Positions 25,001 to 36,290 are shown, counted from the stretch's first letter. The stretch is DNA of 64,000 nucleotides from Lepturacanthus savala (GCA_030544235.1 CM060477.1:27726038-27790037), one strand, 5' to 3'. The notes: a model not told the origin generated them from the sequence alone. Numbers and translations: made by a program.

Positions 25001-27200
25001 AATAAAAAAAAAAAATGAACTCACTATCTGGTGCAAGTAAAATTTAAATAAAGTGTTTTTATCTGTAGTAAAACAATGTTTGGTATTTCCTCTGTAACAG
25101 CAACATGAATAGATTCTGACTCGTGAAGACATGTCGTAGATTTCCTTTGACACCAGGTTTAAGTCCTATAACCTTTGTGGTTGTAGAAATATTTCACATG
25201 TATTATAATTAATAGCAGTAAATCTGACAAATAGACCTGTGGTTTAAATGGTTCAACTGAAATACAGAGAAACGTTTCTGTTCTTCTCAGACTATTGAAG
25301 ACTTTCTGACCAACATAGAGATCTGTGCTGAGGTGTGTGGCTTCATGCTGAAGAAGGGAGACAAGAAAAAGGAGAGGTAAGGAAATTAGATGATTTGACA
25401 GTATGTTAATTACTGACCTGTCCATATGTGTGTGTTTCTAAGTGTGTGTTGTATATTCCTGTCAGACAGGCCGTGTTCCTCCACCGTCAGGCCCTCACTG
25501 AGCAGCTGAAGGAGTCTGAGGATCCGGCGCTGGTCCTCCACCTCACCTGTGTGCTGCTGTTCCAGGCCTCCACCCACTGCATGCTGCACGCTCCAGGACG
25601 CTGTGTCCCACAGATCATAGGAACGCTGACGGGAAGAATCCCCACGGTACCACCTAATGATAAAACCCTTATGAAATATTATGTAATAGAATGTGTTTTG
25701 AATGATTTTTATTACCTAAAATGGCCTAAATAATAGATATATTTAAATATGTTAATATGTAAGAAAAAGTTGTAAACATAATCATAATAGTTTCATGCTA
25801 TGTAAGTCAATGGGACTCATCAACATCAAAATTTAAATAAATGTAAAATGATTTTTTTTATGTCCATGAGCAAAAAGGGACTGGCAGATAAATTGTATAT
25901 ACATAAATTGTATGTCTTTCAAAATAAAAGCTCCCTTTTCACACCTAACTGTAAAAACATAGATTTTATATCACAGCTTTTTAGAAAAAAGAAGATAAAG
26001 TAACTGTTGACATATTACTGCACTGTGGAATTAGAGGGTTAATCATCCTAAAGGATTATTGTGGCCATATGTTATCAAATATGGCTGCTTGATTATGGAA
26101 AAAATCATTATCACGATTATTTTGGTCAATATTGAAATCACAATTATTTAAATCATTATTTTTTAAGTTACACGAAGCATTTAGAGGATTGAGTGACTGA
26201 TTTAGTTTGAGATGTTAAACAGATTTGTTGTGTTGCCACACAGACATCATCTAATAGACAATCTTACATGTTTTGTTGCACTTGTATTTACCACCATGAG
26301 TTGTAAAATGAATAGAAAATATAGTCAAGACATTGACATGGTTAGAAATAATGATTTGTATTTGAAATCAGTTTTTTTAACGTCAGTTTTCTATCTTCTC
26401 TAAGCAGCTAAACTGTTTCCAGCTGTGCTAACATGTTAGCATCAAGGGTTTTCTAATCATCATTAACCTTCTGATCAATGATCAAACACATTGATCCATT
26501 AGAACACTGGAGTGATAGTTGCTGGAAATGGGCCTCTATACACCTATGTAGATATTGATGCACCAAAAACCAGATATTTGCAGCTAGAGTAGTCATTTAC
26601 CACATTAGTGATGTATAGAGTGGATTTATGATTAGTTTAAAGTTATCTTCATTGATAAAATGTGTTTTTCTTTCAAAAATAAGGAGATTTCTAAGTGACC
26701 CCAAACTTTTGAATAGTAGTTTATAACATATCTTGCTCATACTCCACTTGCTCTCTCTGAATAAAAAATGAAAATTGTCAAATATAGTTTCAACTCAATT
26801 ACGTGATTTTGGAATTGAATAATTAAAGTTCTATCGATTGTTTTCTGTGTCATAAAACTTTGTTAGTGACAACTTAATCCGGTTCATTTTGTATGTGTGT
26901 GTGGTGTAATGTGGTGTTTGTTTAGCGGATTAAAGCCTAACGTGGTGTGTGTGTGTGTGTTTGTTTGTTTTTCAGGAGAAGCAGCAGCTGCTGTCCACCT
27001 ATCAGAGTCTGGTGGTGAAGCAGCTGGTGAGTCAGAGTCAGATCAGGAAGCAGCGAGACGGAGAGGAGGAGGAGGGAGGAGGAGGAGGAGAGGAGCAGGA
27101 CGAGGAGGCGAGGAGCGTCCGATCACAGCTGATGACTCTGATGCCTCAGATCAAAGATCTGCTTCTGTCCCAGAGGAAGTCGTCCATGACCGAGGACTGA
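15530..27200 (+). CDS. ufl1: E3 UFM1-protein ligase 1, 19 coding exons
   Basis: UFL1 is the E3 ligase of the UFM1 pathway. It acts as a scaffold at the ER membrane with DDRGK1/UFBP1 and CDK5RAP3, and has no RING or HECT domain (family knowledge). Splicing all exons gives an uninterrupted 799-residue protein; the human protein is 794. It begins MAADWEEIRRLAADFQRAQF, essentially the human N-terminus. Other matching blocks include HTLDGKEYITPAQIS (about residues 48-62), FVARHKARIRGLFSAITRP, GTVVGGRQDKAV, VEASVEEAV, NIRLFEKG and HAPGRCVPQII. A lysine/arginine-rich, Gly/Ser linker lies at about residues 405-469. The C-terminus SSMTED resembles human SSVTEE. The start was chosen by homology and good context (A at -3, G at +4). 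The last exon has an expanded Glu/Gly tract. Exon joins were done by eye, but every phase closes. Confidence 0.97.
15755..16310. repeat. AAGTA-rich MITE with internal (TA)n, UFL1 intron 1
   Basis: AATAAAAGTACCAATACCTC at the left and GAGTAAATGTACTTCCAGCA at the right look like the two ends. The interior holds a 12-bp perfect inverted repeat (GCACTTGTGCAA at 15881-15892 and its complement at 15902-15913) and an expanded TA tract. Confidence 0.55.
15943..16028. repeat. (TA)n microsatellite
   Basis: About 86 bases of alternating A and T inside UFL1 intron 1. Confidence 0.97.
17154..17400 (-). mobile_element. 5'-truncated non-LTR retroposon tail, copy 1
   Basis: Begins (TGAA)n-GTTTATT and carries GACATTTCACACAAAATCAA, ATCATGTGTTGAACAATGAC and TGAAAAGGCAGAAGCAAAC. 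It matches 22285-22530 in the same orientation. A terminal TGAA-type microsatellite is typical of CR1/L2 LINE 3' ends, so the element is probably on the minus strand. In UFL1 intron 4. Confidence 0.55.
20060..20390 (-). mobile_element. family B MITE, inverted diverged copy
   Basis: Contains AAGTAACAAGAAACCAACAT and ends CATTATTAATCACTGACCCA, the reverse complement of the family B start. In UFL1 intron 8. The far end is diverged. Confidence 0.5.
20395..20580. mobile_element. fragment of a common fish DNA-transposon repeat
   Basis: Starts and ends with inverted copies of the AATTAGAATAT / ATATTCTAATTATTTGAGAT type, and contains TGTAATGAATCTATATAATA. I know this as part of a widespread teleost non-autonomous repeat. 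In UFL1 intron 8. Confidence 0.5.
20940..21170 (+). mobile_element. short TIR element, family E, partial copy
   Basis: Shares GACTGTATTGCTGCTACAGG, ATAGATGCTTTT and TATTAATCTGAGGAAAT with the copy at 1609-2008. Lies in UFL1 intron 8. Confidence 0.5.
22285..22530 (-). mobile_element. 5'-truncated non-LTR retroposon tail, copy 2
   Basis: Same family and orientation as 17154-17400: GAATGAATGAATGAAGTTTA, TTGACATTTCACACAAAACC, AATCATGTGTTGAACAATGA. In UFL1 intron 10. Confidence 0.55.
24597..24830 (+). mobile_element. short TIR element, family E, left-half copy
   Basis: In UFL1 intron 16. The centre is a 26-base palindrome at 24751-24776: arms CTCCTGTTGTGA and TCACAACAGGAG around CA. It matches the decayed palindrome in the 1.6-kb copy. 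A piggyBac-like fragment follows immediately. Confidence 0.45.
24850..25060 (+). mobile_element. putative piggyBac-type MITE, fragment copy 2
   Basis: Shares TTTTTACAGTTAGGTGTGAA, a central GGTCACATGACTACGATATC and downstream AACTCACTATCTG with the other copies. Lies in UFL1 intron 16. Neither end is recognisable. Confidence 0.5.
25855..26042 (-). mobile_element. putative piggyBac-type MITE, inverted copy 3
   Basis: Reverse-complement copy of the left half of the family. It ends AATTAGAGGG followed by TTAA (26039-26042), mirroring the TTAA-CCCTCTA end of copy 1. Inside UFL1 intron 18. Confidence 0.5.
26400..26723 (-). mobile_element. Tc1-like transposon end fragment, copy 1
   Basis: Carries CTGGAGTGATAGTTGCTGGA, GGGCCTCTATACACCTATGT and the terminal AGTGACCCCAAACTTTTGAA. 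I recognise these as the noncoding end of a Tc1/mariner element abundant in fish and frogs. No transposase frame is present. In UFL1 intron 18. Confidence 0.75.
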
Positions 27201-27219
27201 ACGCTTCACAAATACTCAC

Positions 27220-27225
27220 ATTAAA
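27220..27225 (+). promoter_or_regulatory. candidate UFL1 poly(A) signal ATTAAA
   Basis: ATTAAA lies 20 bases after the UFL1 stop, just before the inserted Tc1-like element. A canonical AATAAA lies at 28367-28372, beyond the element. Sequence alone cannot say which is used; the first would give an unusually short 3' UTR. Confidence 0.3.
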
Positions 27226-28203
27226 ACAGCTGTGTTCAATATGATAGCAGTGTGTTTAAAACAGGAGCAAAGACAAAATACATTTCACTGCATTTTATAT
27301 CCTAAACCAAAATGTGAAGAAAAATGAATAATAGGCTGTTGAAAGAAATAGCAGCATCTTTATAAACTCAAATATTATATGATTATATTGTCCTGTAATT
27401 TATAGATGACTCACTAACCTAAAATTGGATTATTATTGATTCCTTCTGTGTTCTGCAGACCACAGTAGAGCTCTAGTAAACAGTAAAGCCTCAATCCTTA
27501 TAATAATAATTATTTCGGTGCATTGGGAACACTGCGTTTTATATCATAAATCATATCAAAATCAAAACGTGGAGAAAAATGTGTCATTTTTTAAATTATT
27601 TTACAGAAAATGTCTGTTTAAAGAAATATCAGTGTCTGAGTTTTTCTTTACAAACTCAAATATTTACTGTATAAACTGAAGAATCTGGAGGATTTATCAT
27701 CCTATGAATCACTAAACTAATATATATATACTAATAATATTGTTATGACCATGGTGTCTGAGACCTGCTTCACATCTGTGCTGCAGGGACTCGACCAACA
27801 TCTGGTTCCTATCAACAGGTATTAGACCTTAATGCCATTTTAAATGGTTTGTGGATTGAGTTGTTCACTCCAGAACCTTAATTATGTTGGTGTGGAACCA
27901 GGATGCTGCTGGTTCACTGTGTGTTTGGAGTCATTGTCTTGTTGAAACTCACATATTAAGGCGTTTCCTCTTCAGCATAACATACAACATGACCACTTCC
28001 TGTATTTAGATATAAAATAGAATGCAGCTTAATATTCATTTTTTCTTCATTTTCTCAAAATTAATTAAAAAATTGACATATTTTTCTTCACATTTGTGAT
28101 TTAGGATATAAAATGCAGTGTTCCCAATGCATACAAATTATTATAAGAATTTGGCTTTACTCATGTTTTGTAACACACTGATATTATATTGAACACAACT
28201 GTA
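27226..28203. mobile_element. Tc1/mariner-like non-autonomous element in UFL1 3' flank
   Basis: The left end GTGTTCAATATGATAGCAGT and the right end, which reads CACTGATATTATATTGAACAC, form terminal inverted repeats of about 30 bases with few mismatches. They enclose about 980 bp with no intact ORF. Sequence inside the left end (frame around TTTCACTGCATTTTATATCC) recurs inverted near the right end (GATATAAAATGCAGTGTTCC). The TIR resembles a widespread fish Tc1/mariner-type family that I know from memory. It begins about 25 bases after the UFL1 stop codon, so it either lies in the 3' UTR or marks the transcript end. A fragment of the same family lies at about 43140-43325. Confidence 0.7.
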
Positions 28204-28209
28204 CTCTGA

Positions 28210-29010
28210 ACACAGCCAAACCAGCTGTTAACACTGTATTTTTGTGATTTATCCCTGTGGACGTAATTCTAAATTATTAAAGTACATTCCTGTGTGGGAT
28301 GTCTAACTGTTTGACCCAGATTATAAACATGAAATTCCTCAATGAGGTTCTGATTTTCATGGATTCAATAAAAACTCATAAAAACCTCCAGCATCTCATT
28401 TTTCTTTTTTTTTTTTTTGAGAAAAGACACCACAAAATCCATGCTAAACCCTGAAGAGGTGACTTTTGTGCTTGAACATTAGTTTGTGTAGCTCGTTTAG
28501 AGTCTCCAAAGAACAGGATGTGCTGTTTTACATTTTTCTTGTCATCAACAGATCTCATGTCTCCTCAAATCACAATTTTTTGCCAGTTTCCACAATGTGA
28601 CTGCATAAAAGATTATATAAAACCTCCACCCAACCTTCAGCATCTCATTTTTTTGAGAAAAGACGTCACAAAATCAACATTTTTGGTCCCAACAATCACA
28701 AAATCCATTCAAGACCCTGAAGATTAGTTAAAAAGCTTTTTTTACTTGATGACTCAGCAGTAACGTGGGTTTAATGACTCAGCAGTTGAAAGCAGATCAG
28801 TAAAATAATGTTGATGAATATCAACTTTTTTAAATCGACATTTTTCGCTGCTCTTCCTCGTGTGGTCAAGTTATTCGTTGTCAAAGGTTAAACGGCTGCC
28901 ATGACACTTTCACGTCTCCATAGCAACATGGATGCTGCCACTCATCACTTAAATGTTGAGCTTTGAACAGTAACTAGACGTGTGTCTAACAGCTCTGACC
29001 AACAACTGAG
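28210..29010. repeat. UFL1 downstream region with direct repeat
   Basis: About 28375-28470 and 28615-28735 share CTTCAGCATCTCATTTTT-like words, TTTTGAGAAAAGAC, TCACAAAATC and ACCCTGAAGA. This is a pair of direct repeats about 240 bases apart. No coding signal. Confidence 0.55.
28367..28372 (+). promoter_or_regulatory. candidate distal UFL1 poly(A) signal AATAAA
   Basis: Canonical hexamer on the gene strand 1.17 kb after the stop codon, downstream of the Tc1-like element. If used, the whole element would be transcribed as 3' UTR. Not decisive without RNA data. Confidence 0.35.
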
Positions 29011-29014
29011 ATTG

Positions 29015-29625
29015 ATTTGCAGTGGTGGAAAGTAACTAAACAGACATTTACTCAAGTATTGCACAATTTTACCATATTTAGAGTTTTTCTATGTGATGCG
29101 ACTACTTTTGTACTTTGTACTCTGTTAAATTTATCTGAAACTTTAATAACTTTTTAGATGGTTTTGTTTTACATAAAATTAACATAATTTTAAGATTCTA
29201 TTTAATTGTTGCTCTTATTTAAATTAGCAATTGGTATAAAAGATATCAAATATGATCATTTAATTTACTCAAAGTATAAAATCAGCTGCATATTTATAGA
29301 CTAAAATATTAAAATGCTCTCACATATGTTTAGTGATTAAAACAAGTCTCATAAGAACTGTAATAATATAATAGTCTATAAACTATGAGTTACGTTATGA
29401 ATTCAGGACTTTTAATTGTTAAGAAGAATTTTATTTTTATTTTTCACTTTTTATGAATGAAGTATATTTTGTTGATAATATGTTTGTACTTTTACTTAAG
29501 TAACATCTTGAATTCAGGATTTGTTATTGAGTATTATTTAGTGATTAAATTAAGATTTTACATTTAAACTTCAATGACAGTTTTTCTATTTTTTTCGGGT
29601 ATTTCCTCCACTGCTGATTTGATGA
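29015..29625. repeat. AAGTA-rich MITE
   Basis: Begins GTGGTGGAAAGTAACTAAAC with ACTCAAGTATTGCAC and ends TTTCCTCCACTGCTG, matched terminal sequences of the widespread AAGTA-rich family. This copy looks nearly full length. Confidence 0.6.
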
Positions 29626-29671
29626 GTATGGAAATGAATTAAAACATTTCTACTTCTCATCAGATTTCATG

Positions 29672-29692
29672 TAATACTACTACTACTACTAC

Positions 29693-29728
<36 letters not shown>

Positions 29729-29749
29729 TAATAATAATAATAATAATAC
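29672..29749. repeat. (TAC)n/(TAA)n trinucleotide tract
   Basis: About 78 bases of TAC repeats with TAA interruptions, turning into TAA repeats on the right. Confidence 0.95.
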
Positions 29750-31440
29750 ATGTGCAAATTGAGAGTAGTAAATCTACCTTGTTTTATGGATTAGTGTATT
29801 TGTGTGTAATTCTCCTGTTTGACTCTAGGTGGCAGCAACACATCAGAAACACATCACACTTTCCCCAATGAATAATCTTTATTTAGATTTATTAGGCCAT
29901 AAAATCACTGTCTGACTGTTTATATTCATATGTAGGAGTTGGTATCATCTGCTGCTTTAACAGCCTCGATCTGCTGCTTCTAATAAAAACATTAGATTAG
30001 GTCTATAAGCATCATCAGAAATGTCAAATACTGAATAAAGTGATGTCAGAGTGAATGTTTCATCACAAATTACAGATTCAGGAAAACAAGAATAAATCAG
30101 CTGATCTTAGACCCTCAGTTCTAAGAAGGTTTTTTCTATTATTATTAAGGTTTTTATTTATTGTTTCATTTTTTTTTCATTTTTTGGTTTAAAAATCTCT
30201 TGGTTATTGTTAGAAATGTTAAACTCAACATATGCACAGAAACATGTGAGTGGAGAAATGTAGTTTAAAGTAGTTTAATGGAGCTTAAAGTTCTTAAGTA
30301 GTTAAAATTCACATCAAACTATTACTGCAGACGTTTCTTTTCTTGACCTTGAGCAGCTTTTTCAGTTTCATTAATCAGTTCTACAGCTGCTTCTTCATTC
30401 TTGTCACCTTTAAACCCAAGAACGTGTTTTTCTATCTGTGTGAAGTCAATGATGATGATGATGAAACAAAACTTCTATCACGACAAAAAGTTTCCAGTTA
30501 GAAAAGCTTGTGTCTGCAGATGTTGAATTTCAATGTTTCATCAACTTTTTAATTCTACAGATTTTTGTTTATTTCATGAATACATGCAAATGTCAATGAA
30601 ACTATAAAAACGCACCGTGACTTTACATGTATGTAAGTTAATATAGATTAATGTAGAATTTACATGAATTATTTGATTAAACTTAATTCATAATAGCCAT
30701 TTCTGTAATGTTCAGCTTGATTATGTGTCTTAAAGCAGTGTCACTGTATTTTATAGGAAGATGTATACTTTTATCATTAAAAAGGAAACAAATTCACTAG
30801 ATTTCATGTCAAATTAAAGTGATTTTAGCTACAGAAAAGGTTTAAAAATGTTGAGAGATTTTATAGATAGAAATACAATTATTTATCTTTTTTGATTTCA
30901 TGTCAAATTGAAGTTATAAACTGTATGATAGCTACAGAAAATTATTCTGTTCTTATGATTATTTTCTTTTCTTTCTTTTCTTGTCAGTTCTGATGAAGAC
31001 TACCAGTTTTTAAGGTTGAATTGCATTGTGGGTAATGTAGGCACCAGGTTTTAACAGGATAGAGGAATGCAGGGAATATCATGTATTTGTACTTTCTTTG
31101 AGAATTTTTCTAGAGAATTCTGCTTGAATTCTATGTTCAACAAAGCACACTGTAAAAATGTTTTTAAAAAAACACCTTTTAATCTGACAGCTGCATCCCC
31201 AATAAAATACTGTAAAATAACGGATAATAATCAATGCAGGAATTTTCTGTAACTAAAATACATGCTTTTTTTTTGTTTTGTTTTTTACAGCTTTTTATTG
31301 CAGTAATGAGTAATAATAATAGTATATACTGTACCATAGCTATTTAAATGACCAGTGAAGCACCTCTGGTTAGATGCTATCTATTTCGTTGCTTTGTACT
31401 TGTGACACGTGCAATGAGAATAAAACGCATTAAATGCGTC
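29750..31440. other. intergenic, no gene seen
   Basis: AT-rich DNA without repeats I can name and without convincing ORFs. Confidence 0.4.
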
Positions 31441-31459
31441 TAAAATGTAAAACTGTTGA

Positions 31460-31745
31460 GTTTTTCTGCTGAGGATCATCACGTGCTGCTTGATAAACCG
31501 GAGCCGTGACATGTGACTGCACCTCGTGCCGTTAGCGTCGTGGCAGCAGAGGAGGAGGATGCACACGCGTGAGGTCATCATCATACACACAAGCACGTGC
31601 TCCACGTCGCCATGGAAACAAGCATCTCCTGGCAGAGGACGCAGTCTTTTCGCTTTCTGTTTTTTTCCTGCTTTCTCTTTCCCACCGAGGCCTCCGGGTT
31701 TTGGCAGCGAGAGACGTCAAATGAGGAATTTCGTTCTAAAGTGAG
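31460..31745. promoter_or_regulatory. CpG-richer patch with an RFX X-box-like site
   Basis: Higher CpG than its surroundings, several ACGT cores (CACGTG-like GCACGTGC at 31594-31601), and GTCGCCATGGAAAC at 31606-31619, one base from the conserved RFX motif GTTGCCATGGAAAC. Short frames on both strands lack family resemblance. It could be an enhancer or the promoter of an unrecognised transcript. Confidence 0.35.
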
Positions 31746-31749
31746 AGGT

Positions 31750-32510
31750 TGAGAAACAGCCTCCTACTCTCTCACCGTGTGATTCATACCAATACAATGC
31801 TGAGGAAAAATAGACACCGCGCTGATCCCGATATGAGGAAGAGATGCACAGATAACAACACCCCAAAATAGAATAAACATACATACAGAGTTATTTCTTA
31901 ATTAAAACTCACAATTATCTTGTGTCAGTTCGATGCACAACTGCTTAGAATATTTAGTTTTTTAAAGCAGATTCTGGCTCCAGTGTATCAGTAAATCCTA
32001 CAACAGCTGCTTACTGTACATAATATCACCAAAGCAGAAGGAAATAGTGCTTTTGTTGAGGACTTTTCGCTGCAGATTAATAGACTTTTGGTGCAGATTA
32101 AGGAATCTGCACCAAAGTGTTGACTGACTGATTTTAAATGCACAATCTGGGATTTCTGCTGCCCTCAGAGGTTAAAACAGTCTCTGATACAAACCAGTAA
32201 AAGAATAACAGAAAATATTAATAAATACCTTCAAAAGAGGATTTATACTGTGTACCCATTCAGTCTCTACTCTGTGTTTAGTGCTATAAACACATGCTAT
32301 CATGCTAAACTATGACATACACATTAAACATTAGCATTAGCAAATGCTAATGTTTGTATGATGCTGTTTGACACTGCTAGCTGAGCTAATGCTAGCTAAA
32401 GCTTTAGCTCAGTTTGTTCTCTGATAATTTAAGAATTAGACATCCAATGACTTTTTATTTTAAATGTATGACAATCAAAGATTGATATATGAACAGACCC
32501 AGCCATGTCT
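31750..32510. other. intergenic, no gene seen
   Basis: Includes several GCTAGC/GCTAA-rich words at 32290-32410. No coding signal. Confidence 0.35.
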
Positions 32511-32514
32511 ATGT

Positions 32515-32830
32515 TGGTCCTATTAGGACCATGTTTTTACAGTTAGGCTTTTATTTTGAAGGCATACAATTCATGAGGTCACATGACCAGGATATCCTCT
32601 TTGCTCATGTAAAAAAATGAACTCACTATCTGAGGTAAGTAAACATTACTATCTATTTATTTTACATTTAATTCAATTTTTATGTTCTAAGTTTTTTCTA
32701 ATATGCTAAAATAGATTTGTTGCCCTACAGCAAAAATATGCAAATATGGTAAATTCCTAGTGCATACAACCTAATGGAGTCACATTAACTCACATAGCAC
32801 TGAAACTAAATCAGAAACATAAAAGCTGAG
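32515..32830 (+). mobile_element. putative piggyBac-type MITE, copy 4
   Basis: Shares CATGTTTTTACAGTTAGGCT, GGTCACATGACCAGGATATC and AATATGCTAAAATAGATTTG with copies 1 and 5. Both termini are degraded. Confidence 0.5.
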
Positions 32831-32839
32831 ATCAAAACC

Positions 32840-34780
32840 AAAGTTTTGAGGTTGTGAATTTGATTTTTGCTGAATTTTAAAGTCTAACAACCGAAGTGAA
32901 GATGTTAAACGTGTGTGTAGAAATGTTGGTGAGATAAGTTACAACTCTGCAGCATCCATTCCATCCTCCCTGAATGTAAAAAGGCCAAGATCCAAAGTGA
33001 AGATGTTAATTGGCACAACAACCTCTAGTGTTTATTTGTGACTCTAAAGTACCAGTGATGAATTTCTCTAGTTTTAAAACTGGTTAGAAATGTGATCATT
33101 AAAATTCACAACCCTTACAGAGGTTTAAAGGTATTTTTACACATTAAGCCTTTAAACAGCCCTTTGAATTTATATCATGCAAGTCATTGGTGATATAGTA
33201 AAACTGAACATTTCTACTTTAAATAACCTGTGAAAATGAAAGTAATTAAGTGAGTGTGCAGATGGTGGATCCCCTCAGAATGGTAGGTAACCATATGTAG
33301 GTCACTTTATAATCACAGGTGGCCCCAGTGAGAGCAGCATTTACTCTCCCCATTTAATTATACAGCAGCAACGTCTCATGCAGTCGACATAATCCGTGTT
33401 TATACAGTCAATATAATTGATGTTGTTTGTGTAAAACCCTAAAAGCTTTGTACAGCGTGTAATAATGATTGTAGGGATGTTGGGGAACAACTCACAGCTT
33501 CCCTCGGCCGTGCATGTGTAACAACAAGCGTTTCTAAAAATCCAGCGGCAGCAGTCAGGAGAAAACAGGTCATCATTCAACTGGTGCAGTTCTACATTTT
33601 CCTTGACCTTTCAGTTCTGCCCTTGCGTTATGAGTAATGGGTGACTGTCGCCATGGGCAACAAGACATTGCCTTGATCCTCTCCGGACTGAAGATATATT
33701 CAGAAGCGTCGACATTTCATGGAGTAGAACGACATAAACTCATACAGGATTTAAGCTGCTCCAGGTAAAGGAGATAACCCCAGAGCTTCACTACACACAG
33801 CAGCAGTCACTGCTGGTTATACCTATATACCTATATATGTTAAAGGGGGAGTACACAGGATTTATCATGTATGTAAAGGACATGTATGTAGTGATTTCAG
33901 CCTCAATAACCAATACATGGATACTCAGGAAGTAATAATTGCTGCAACATTTTACTTCAGGGGACCCAAAAATGGTAAATAATCATAATCCGACCAAGAA
34001 ATCGTATTAGTTCACAGAGTTTTGGACTTTTATTACGGATGTTGTCAGTTGATTGAGTTAAAGGTGGAACACACTGGATTTGCTGCTTTGCTCTTGGGAA
34101 ATGTCATTAAATTACAGCTCAGTGAGTATCACACTCCATTTAGCATGTCACAGATTAACATTTTAATGGTTTATCACAGCGTTCCTCAACAGGAGACATG
34201 TTCATTTCCTGCTTGGTTGCCTTGGTAACGTTTGCAGTACTATAGTTATCCTAAAAGCAGGCATTTATATATAACACTAGACTATACTTTGCTAATGAAA
34301 GATGAAAATTTCCTGATGGAATATGGAGTTATATTGCAGCCTGGGCTATAACTGGCTACTTTTGATTTTAGCTTCATATTTCACCTTAAAATCTGTTCAT
34401 TTTGCTTTTTCAGTACAACATCATGTGTTAATAGAAACTTATTTTTTCATTTTGACATATTAACACAGTGGACCTAAAATCACACACAAAACATAAAATC
34501 CAAGGAGAAAAAAGTTATTGTTCTTACTGTGAAAATCAAAAATATGTTTAATGGACCATTTTATAACTTAGAATAGAAATATTAGTTGTAAACTTCAACA
34601 CCCATGTAAAATTTTGACACAAAACAAAGTAATTTACCACAATTTAGACTAAAATGCAGGCACTGTGTCAGGCATTTATTGGTATAAAATTTACAAAAAA
34701 ATGGAATATATACAAAAATTATTAAACTAAAAAAAACAGTAACAGTAATTAAACACTTAAAATACACTGAACATCACTAG
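32840..34780. other. intergenic, with two X-box matches
   Basis: GTCGCC-ATG-GGCAAC at 33647-33661 and GTTGCCTTGGTAAC at 34216-34229 both fit the RFX X-box form GTNRCC-N(0-3)-RGYAAC. The sequence around 33590-33740 is complex and may be a conserved noncoding element. No gene recognised. Confidence 0.4.
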
Positions 34781-34784
34781 ACAA

Positions 34785-34870
34785 AGCAGGTTTATTTGTA
34801 TAGAACATTTCAACAATAAGGTAATTCATTGTGCTTTACATAAAACATTAAACACATCAAGATACAATTA
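34785..34870. repeat. dispersed fish repeat fragment
   Basis: CAGGTTTATTTGTATAGAAC and AATTCATTGTGCTTTACATA resemble an abundant teleost interspersed repeat whose usual form has ATAGCACATTTCA and AAAGTGCTTTACA. The neighbouring Tc1 fragment follows. Confidence 0.5.
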
Positions 34871-34887
34871 AATCTAAATTAATTGAA

Positions 34888-35140
34888 ATTGCCTTCTGAT
34901 CAATGATCAAACACATTGATCCATTAGAACACTGGAGTGATAGTTGCTGGAAATGGGCCTCTATACACATATGTAGATATTGATGCACCTAAAACCAGAC
35001 ATTAGCAGCTACAATAGTCATTTACCACATTAGTGATGTTTAGAGTGGATTTATGATTAGTTTAAAGTTATCTTCATAAACAAAATGATTTTCAAATCAA
35101 GAAATTTCTGAGTGACCCCAAACTTTTGAATTGTATTGTA
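34888..35140 (-). mobile_element. Tc1-like transposon end fragment, copy 2
   Basis: Same end as the 26.4-kb copy and closely similar from CTTCTGATCAATGATCAAAC to GTGACCCCAAACTTTTGAAT. Transposase region absent. Confidence 0.75.
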
Positions 35141-35149
35141 TAGTTTGAG

Positions 35150-36290
35150 GTCTGCACTTTTCTATATGAAACAGTTTTTGCTGCAGTGTCATCTTAACCC
35201 ATTTAAACCCAGATTTCATGCAGCTGTGTCTAACAATCACGTTATGTATCTATTTTATCCATTTTGTCCTCTTTTCTTTGCAGAAAATAGAAAATTATAG
35301 TTGCCGCTCGACAAATCTGCCCATGAACATTTATTTATCCCATGTACAAAATTCTTTTTGGGGTTTATTCGAGAGATTTGAATGATTAAATAGATATATA
35401 GATGTCAGGGGTGAAAATCATAATAATTTCAATAAAATTACCTCCTTCTTGGAAGGTTTTCACCATGTTCTTAGAAGGACGAGACTAGAAGTTGACGTCA
35501 AACTGTCACATTTAGAGTTTTTTTATTTTAAGTATAAAATGACAGTCATAGACTTAAAGGCTCATAGGCTTCAATGGGTTAAATGTGTCATGTGATTAAC
35601 TCCAGAGGGTTGAAGTCTGCCACAAATCCACTGATGTGCTGCAACATGACTGATAATCACCAGTTTGAGTCAGCTGTTCAAAACCAAACCAGCGATCATG
35701 GACCATGAGATGGTCTCAAAATCAAAACCAATGACAACGATGCTCAGAGCGGTGCAGGGAAACCACAAGTGCCACTTCAACTTTATCTCTAAAAAGAAAA
35801 AAAAGCCTCTTTAGGTGAACGTGGCTCCATCCACCGGCCTCCTGAGACATCCGCAAGTTGCTGTTGCTTAGTAATAGTGTTCAGTGCTATGATTAAAGTG
35901 AGCTTCAAAGCTCCGGGCACACTCATTACTCACTGCCTGACTGCATAATGAATCCCAGGGAGGGGAGCTGATTATGAACGCCAGCCTTTATAATCACCAG
36001 TCCACAGCGAATCAGAACCGGTATGACCCCCCGATCAGGTGGAAGCGTCTGTCTGTGACCTCACAAGGGGTCACACAGGTCACGGCAGGTCCATATCCGC
36101 TGGTGGAAACACACCAGGCTGACCTTTACCAGACAAGTGAGGGGTTTTTTGCTGTTTTTTTCCTCCTCGTGACGCTGCGAGCTGCCAGCGGCCTCATTTA
36201 CTCGCCTTTCATGTCCTCACAGATTAACTTCACTTTGATGTGTTTTGGGCTGACATTAAACATTAAATGTGAGCAGCTTTAAATGGAGCC
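35150..36290. other. intergenic, possible conserved stretch at 35800-36200
   Basis: 35800-36200 is complex and relatively GC-rich. A 102-codon frame at 35974-36282 shows no family resemblance. The AT-rich flanks have no gene. Confidence 0.3.

Larger units (their letters stand above)
15530..27200 (+). other. ufl1: UFL1 coding-exon coordinates
   Basis: Coding exons read by eye with intron phase tracked: 15530-15606, 16442-16587, 16790-16818, 16918-17015, 18057-18171, 18353-18483, 19638-19696, 19784-19930, 21273-21448, 21535-21714, 22794-22920, 23032-23154, 23330-23450, 23535-23701, 24249-24379, 24483-24563, 25291-25376, 25466-25646, 26976-27200. They sum to 2400 nt including the TGA. All introns are GT-AG. 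The donor after exon 11 (G|GTTGGT) is weak and the acceptor before exon 13 ends AAG, but both are needed to keep frame and homology. The smallest exon is 29 nt. The exon count equals that of human UFL1 as I remember it. Confidence 0.92.

Noticed and set aside
35974..36282. 102-codon frame
   Set aside because: No homology or splice context; retained only as a possibly conserved noncoding stretch.
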